This document shows positions 60,101 to 64,000 of a stretch of 64,000 nucleotides of DNA, piece after piece. Each line of letters starts with the position of its first letter. Within the stretch, counting starts at the first letter, position 1. The stretch covers positions 43,013,391 to 43,077,390 of the forward strand of contig CM060193.1 in the NCBI GenBank assembly GCA_030549335.1. The letters are read 5' to 3'. Made by a program: the position numbers and the translations under genes. The notes below the pieces were generated by a model. That model was given only the letters and a program-made list of their open reading frames with translations. It was not told the origin of the DNA and did no database searches. This DNA is from Pontederia crassipes. Its lineage: Eukaryota > Streptophyta > Magnoliopsida > Commelinales > Pontederiaceae.

Positions 60101-60833
60101 TTCTTCAGCACTAGAGTGATAAGATACCAATATGTATTAGTTAGTGGCTGGTTAATTAAGTAGTGGATAGTTAGAATATACCACTTTGTATGAGTTAGTG
60201 ACTGGTTAAGAAAGTAGTGGATAGTTAGATATATTTGTATTTTTGTTATAGTTATTCTAACTACCTTTGCATGTTATAAATACATGCATGGGTTTTAGAT
60301 TTAGGGGAGCCTTTGAAAATGTGTTTAACAATTAGGTAATTGGAGTTTGGTCCATGCCATACGGACTCATGGAGATTTGTCATCTAGAATTGACATATTA
60401 TTAGTAGTAATTGTGTTTAAGATTCTTGTACTTTTACTACTAATAATAGTTATCCTATTTTTATTTTAGTTGTATTTTCAGTTTGTATCATAGAGCACAA
60501 TATAATTAGATATAGGATAGCTTACAGTCATCTCATATTCTTATGCATCTATTTTTTAAATTTAATCTATGTGCACATGTTTTCTTACAAATTATCCTCA
60601 AAAAACAACTGTAAAGATCATCCAGTTTAAAACCCACAATTTGAATGTATAGAAAAATACTATTGCAAAATAGAAAGAAAAGGTGACTAGGAAAGCAAAT
60701 TACCACACTTTTGCTTCCTCACAGATGATGTTATCAACTCTGTAACTTTCTTTTCCAAAACCATGGTCCCCTTCTTCTGCTGCCTACAAGATCTGGTGGT
60801 GTTTTTTGGAAGAACCTTTCTCCGTGTTTGCAT
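51115..60833 (-). CDS. SSP4: CTD small phosphatase-like protein (SSP4/CTDSPL2 type)
   Basis: Six coding exons on the minus strand: 60833-60704, 59674-59556, 57165-57066, 53308-52910, 52293-51956 and 51327-51115. All introns are GT-AG and phases agree, giving 432 residues. The N-terminus is basic (MQTRRKVLPKN). An acidic EYDDFDDFDPY stretch leads to FRPMLLPKQTRSCPSTTLVL and the HAD/FCP1 catalytic motif DLDETLVHSTLEP (residues 247-259), with nucleophile and acid Asp 247/249. Later come TASQSIYAEQLL and IIIDNSP. The family dephosphorylates the RNA polymerase II C-terminal repeat; the plant members SSP4/SSP4b are nuclear. Length and layout fit. The E250 codon is split by an intron. Exon 3 may start 3 nt later (57162). 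Long introns carry repeats. The gene looks intact; the exact ortholog is inferred. Confidence 0.93.
53309..57065 (-). other. intron 3 of the phosphatase gene
   Basis: A 3.76-kb intron, flanked by donor gtatgc at 57065 and acceptor ttttgtag at 53309. It contains the LINE tail at 55110-55499; otherwise AT-rich with no exon-like frame. Confidence 0.8.
55110..55499 (+). mobile_element. LINE 3' end with poly-A, in intron
   Basis: The + frame reads EEDIVHLFFGCIVAHEVW, the zinc-binding RVT tail domain of plant L1 elements. After a frame change AGAWDIWL follows, then a 3' leader and an A run at about 55487-55498. The element is antisense to the host gene and strongly 5'-truncated. Confidence 0.7.
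58112..58254 (+). mobile_element. short retroposon (SINE or truncated LINE) with (TTG)n tail
   Basis: The 143-bp insert ends cctagtgggataaggctttg and a (TTG)n run, the 3' end shared by several plant SINEs and LINEs (gtagccgacccca... type). It is flanked by a perfect 18-bp direct repeat tattaactaacatagacc (58094-58111 and 58255-58272). No clear polymerase III A/B boxes remain at the 5' end. Confidence 0.82.
58478..59410. repeat. GA/CpG-rich repetitive block with minisatellites, in intron 2
   Basis: Imperfect units containing ctgttcacaaacac and gagggaggaactgagggagg recur at 58565, 58611 and 58668. A second set with agcagcagcagcacgag recurs at about 59000-59105. The right edge (gaatcgtacgattctacaag...ttactatcttg) resembles a hAT terminus, so the block may be a transposon with captured sequence. 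The long minus frame at 58556-59281 is a by-product of the repeats. Confidence 0.6.
59675..60703 (-). other. intron 1 (first coding intron) of the phosphatase gene
   Basis: A 1.03-kb intron with donor gtaatt at 60703 and acceptor atttccag at 59675. It includes a 54-bp tandem duplication (60136-60243) next to a TATA-like ataaatacatgcatggg, possibly a small LTR remnant. Confidence 0.75.
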
Positions 60834-62650
60834 TGTTTATAAAAGTGTAGAACCTCTACAAGTTTGCGAAAGATAATCTTAGAAGCGAGACTATTGAGGG
60901 ATTTAATACACGTTTCTTCAGTGAGAAAAAGGACAACCAAGTTCATTTAGAAGTTATTTGGGCAGAGGGATGCTATACTACAGAGCATTTTGCAAGTACT
61001 GCTACAACATTCAAATAGTGATATCGAATATCTAAAATGGCAAGTAAATCTTCTAGGAAAACTTTGATATAATCAACTAAACATTTCATAACTACAGTAA
61101 TCCAAATCATTCATTTAGGTCAAGCTAAATGTCACATCAGATTAAGTTGCCACCTTACAAAACGTTAGCAGACTACAGAGAATAATTTGACTTAAATAAT
61201 TCTGCAAAGAATACAACTGCAGCTATTCAAAAAGGCAATACAGATGTAGCTATTTCTTTCGCACAACCCTGAATATTGAAGGGAGATACCTGAAAGCATA
61301 AAAAAGTAAAGAAGAACAAAGAATTCATGTATACATAAGAAGAAAACATTCCTTGACTTGATGTAGGTAGAACCAAACACATCTTTTGTAACCACAATTA
61401 CAATGTCAACTAAATTTAGAGATTCCTAAAAGGCAAATAAGTCCTGTATATAAAATGATGAGAACTCCCTTCTAAAGAAGTTAGATCAACATAAGCAATG
61501 TTAACATAGTTTGCAGCCTTGCTTCATATATTGATGCACATCATATTCTTCACATAACACTTTTTTTAGGATGGGAAAGGATGACCACAAGGATTGCAGT
61601 CTTCATCCAACACTGTATAATGATAACAAATTCAGCTTGTCGAGAATTGAGCAGTTACATATTTTTCATTGGATATGCCAATGTAAATATACAATTTGGT
61701 ACAAGTAACAAAACTCTTACATTTTGATTGAGTGTAAGCAATTTATTTTTGAGGGGAGTGAGTGAAAGCAATATAATTGTAAAAAGATAACTACATTATA
61801 TTTTCAAGCTTAAATAATGTGCAAAAATTAGCATAAATTGTTCCATGACAAAAATATACATATATGAGAAGGTATCAGTCAATCTCAAGGCTACTTTATA
61901 TTTATTCAGTAAGAAATTCTCGAAGGCCAAAGTTAAGTGAAACTATGGAAATATATAAACTGACTTGGAAAGAGTTAAGGAATATCCTTTTTGTAAATGC
62001 TTTAAACATATCTCACGATTCAATTATGAATCTAAACAAAAACTTAAAACCTTCCTGAACTTAAAACACTTTAATGTTGCGTTCTTTCATTGACGCATTG
62101 CATACTCCCTTCATTTTTCTCGATTATCCTGTGAAGCTTTAAGCCTAGCGCCTTGTCCATTTGATTCAATAAAGCTCGAGCATTCTTGCATTATTAAGTG
62201 ACATAAATATCGTTTGCTTACTTATTTTTCCCCTTTACTTACAGCCTGACAATCGCTCTCAAAACCCTGAAACATTCCTTCTACTCATTAGTCACGCCAA
62301 AGTCATAAACTGGTCGCCATTCAGTAGCAAGTCATGATCACTCAGTCGACATCACTACCTAAGTCCTTCTGCCAGAAAATGCAGTAATAAAAAAGGGGCG
62401 ACCACGCCATGCGGAAGAACAAGAAAGACAGCAAGGCAAAACCCTAGTAACGCTTGGAGAAATCAAACTGCGGCCATAGATCGCATAGAAGAGAACAAAA
62501 AAAATGTGAAGCGGCAGAACGAGCCGCATGTAGAAATCCGTACCAGAAGCGAAGAAATCAGCAGCAACGGGAGGAGGGGAGGAGATCGAGGTAAAGCGCT
62601 CCCGTGACGCCTTCCGCCGCCACGAGCAGTAGAAGCAAGGGTTTTAGAGG
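60834..62650 (-). other. 5'UTR exon and long leader intron of the phosphatase gene
   Basis: A leader exon ends at 62544 (minus strand CTTCTG|GTACGG). A leader intron of about 1.7 kb ends with cttgtag at 60856. The leader resumes 22 nt before the ATG (60855-60834). Leader introns are common in such plant genes. The exon start near 62650 is an estimate. Confidence 0.55.
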
Positions 62651-63110
62651 GGGCAGGTGAGGGGATTCGAAACCCTAAGGCTTGCGCACCTCCTCCCGTG
62701 GAAGGGTCGACGTCGGAGACGTCGACGCGGCGAGCAAGGCGGAGGGTTGCGAGAGATCACCGAGCGGAAGAAGATGAACAAACAAGAAGAAGAGAGAGAG
62801 ACGAGGACGGGAGCAGCGAGTACTTTTCTTTTTTGTTTAACCGAAACGAGCTGGGGGGCAACGGACGGAAAGATGGCACCCGCACGAATCGTAAAGTCCA
62901 CGCGGCGTGGATCCCGACGCCGGGCGGACGCGCTGCCCACCACACTGCCCGGCGGGGGGCGAAGCAAAACGACGGAAGAGGATGGGCGGAAGGTAACTGG
63001 GGACCGACGGTGGAGATTCCCGGCGCGGACGCTGAAGTCCACGTGGCGAGTGGCGGATGGGGGGAGTCCCCGTATTTTTTAAAAGAGACGCGATGGGTGA
63101 TCTGGATTGT
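62651..63110 (-). promoter_or_regulatory. CpG-rich promoter region of the phosphatase gene with telo-box and G-box
   Basis: Highly CpG-rich against both sides. A telo-box aaaccctaa lies at 62670-62678 next to the expected start site, and a G-box CACGTG at 63040-63045. Long frames on both strands here are composition effects. Promoter function is inferred from position. Confidence 0.5.
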
Positions 63111-64000
63111 ACCATTTTTAGAGGGGGAGGGTTAAATTGGGAGCTGTTGGTTGGCCGGGTCGGTTGGTTGGTTTTCTGGGTGGGAACTTTTGAAAAATTG
63201 GAGCGCGTCCAATTTTTTCAGGACATGGCTTTCAAATTTCCGGGGCGCCGCCTCGGCGGATGATTGGATGCATTGTTGGTATCGATTTATGGCGTCATTA
63301 TTCTCGCTATAAAACTTGTTATTATTATTTTTTTATGAGTTGTGAATATTTTTAATTATTAGAAATAAAATAAATCTGTAATAGTGTTATTTTGGAGAGG
63401 ATAAATTACTTATTTTTTATTTATAAGTTATTTTTGGTGCCATCCCTAAACATTTTTAATATCATTTTTAACTCCCCCCCCCCAATATTTTTGACAATTA
63501 CTTCGTTTTTTTATACTTTTTTTTGTTTGGGTCTACTTGAGCTGCTGTTTAAAATAATTATATGAAAATAAATTCATATTATATTTTTATTTTAACTATT
63601 ACCTTTATTCATGAAGCAATTTAGTTTTTATTTATATTCTTTTTTGTGGCATAACTGTTTCGATGATGAATAGAGAAAAACTAGGATTAAAAACAATTCG
63701 AGTAACAATAATTTACATTGTGAGAGAAAAATGCTACAACCATCTTCTTTCACATATTAAAAAAAATTAAAGAATGAAATAGTAGCCATACAACACAAGG
63801 GTGGCATCAAACATAAATATTTTAATTCTATTATTTTACCTATTAACCACTGACAACTATTACAGCAATAAAGTCTCAATAATGATATAACATAAATGTA
63901 TTTTTATGATATTACATAAACTATTATTATAGATATTAGCCAAGTAGAAGTAAATGAAGACTGTTAAAAAAAACAAAAAAATATTGTAGATATTACAGAA
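63111..64000. other. AT-rich intergenic DNA
   Basis: Nothing gene-like. There is a short poly-C at 63474-63483. No transposon ends were recognised. Confidence 0.5.

Noticed and set aside
62644..63135. Overlapping frames on both strands in the CpG-rich promoter
   Set aside because: Both strands are open because of GC content; position fits a promoter, and no protein similarity is seen.
1..64000. CRISPR array, bacterial operon, or endogenous pararetrovirus
   Set aside because: No regularly spaced repeats with unique spacers, no bacterial gene organisation, and all reverse-transcriptase traces fit LINE or copia elements.

Overview
This is nuclear DNA from a flowering plant, most likely a monocot. 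The evidence is GT-AG introns, a very GC-rich last coding exon in one gene set in AT-rich surroundings, plant-type retrotransposons (Ty3/gypsy, Ty1/copia, L1-type LINE), CACTA, hAT and Mutator-like transposons, and two clearly plant protein families. The species cannot be fixed from the sequence. No organellar, bacterial or viral block was seen.

Only two intact host genes are supported. (1) On the + strand at 21204-22752 lies a three-exon gene for a 430-residue F-box protein with a Sel1-like middle and a C-terminal MYND zinc finger (relatives of Arabidopsis At1g67340), with a TATA box at 21067. (2) On the - strand, from about 62660 down to 50905, lies a roughly 12-kb gene for a 432-residue CTD-phosphatase-like protein (SSP4/CTDSPL2 type, catalytic DLDET). 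It has a 5'UTR exon, six coding exons with consistent phases, and long introns carrying a LINE tail, a SINE-like insert and minisatellite DNA.

Almost everything else is transposable elements and their wreckage. 1-20 kb: a Mutator-like element with 9-bp target duplications that has captured part of a CDI-like glycosyltransferase gene (2191-3407); a 2.04-kb solo LTR (5397-7436); two copies of a long-TIR MITE (4343-4721, 13138-13502); a CACTA end (to 9573); a tandem segmental duplication (about 14880-16880 and 16940-20330). Its second copy was later hit by a TIR element and by a second member of the same Mutator-like family (18309-19845), which itself carries a nested hAT-like element. 25-32 kb: a decayed CACTA element, then an antisense LINE split by a 1.38-kb copia-type solo LTR with target duplication, then a long-TIR element with an internal 21-bp minisatellite. 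35-37.7 kb: a possible further solo LTR. 41.5-47.5 kb: a non-autonomous Ty3/gypsy element with two LTRs, lacking reverse transcriptase and the integrase core, inserted inside a decayed copia reverse-transcriptase fragment. 48.9-50.6 kb: two hAT-type elements close together, each with a perfect 8-bp target duplication.

No new multi-gene system is evident. The most interesting material is the gene-capturing Mutator-like family, the dated nesting orders, and an unrecognised CCHC-bearing segment inside the gypsy element. Boundaries of intact elements with target duplications are given to the base; the remaining boundaries are approximate.
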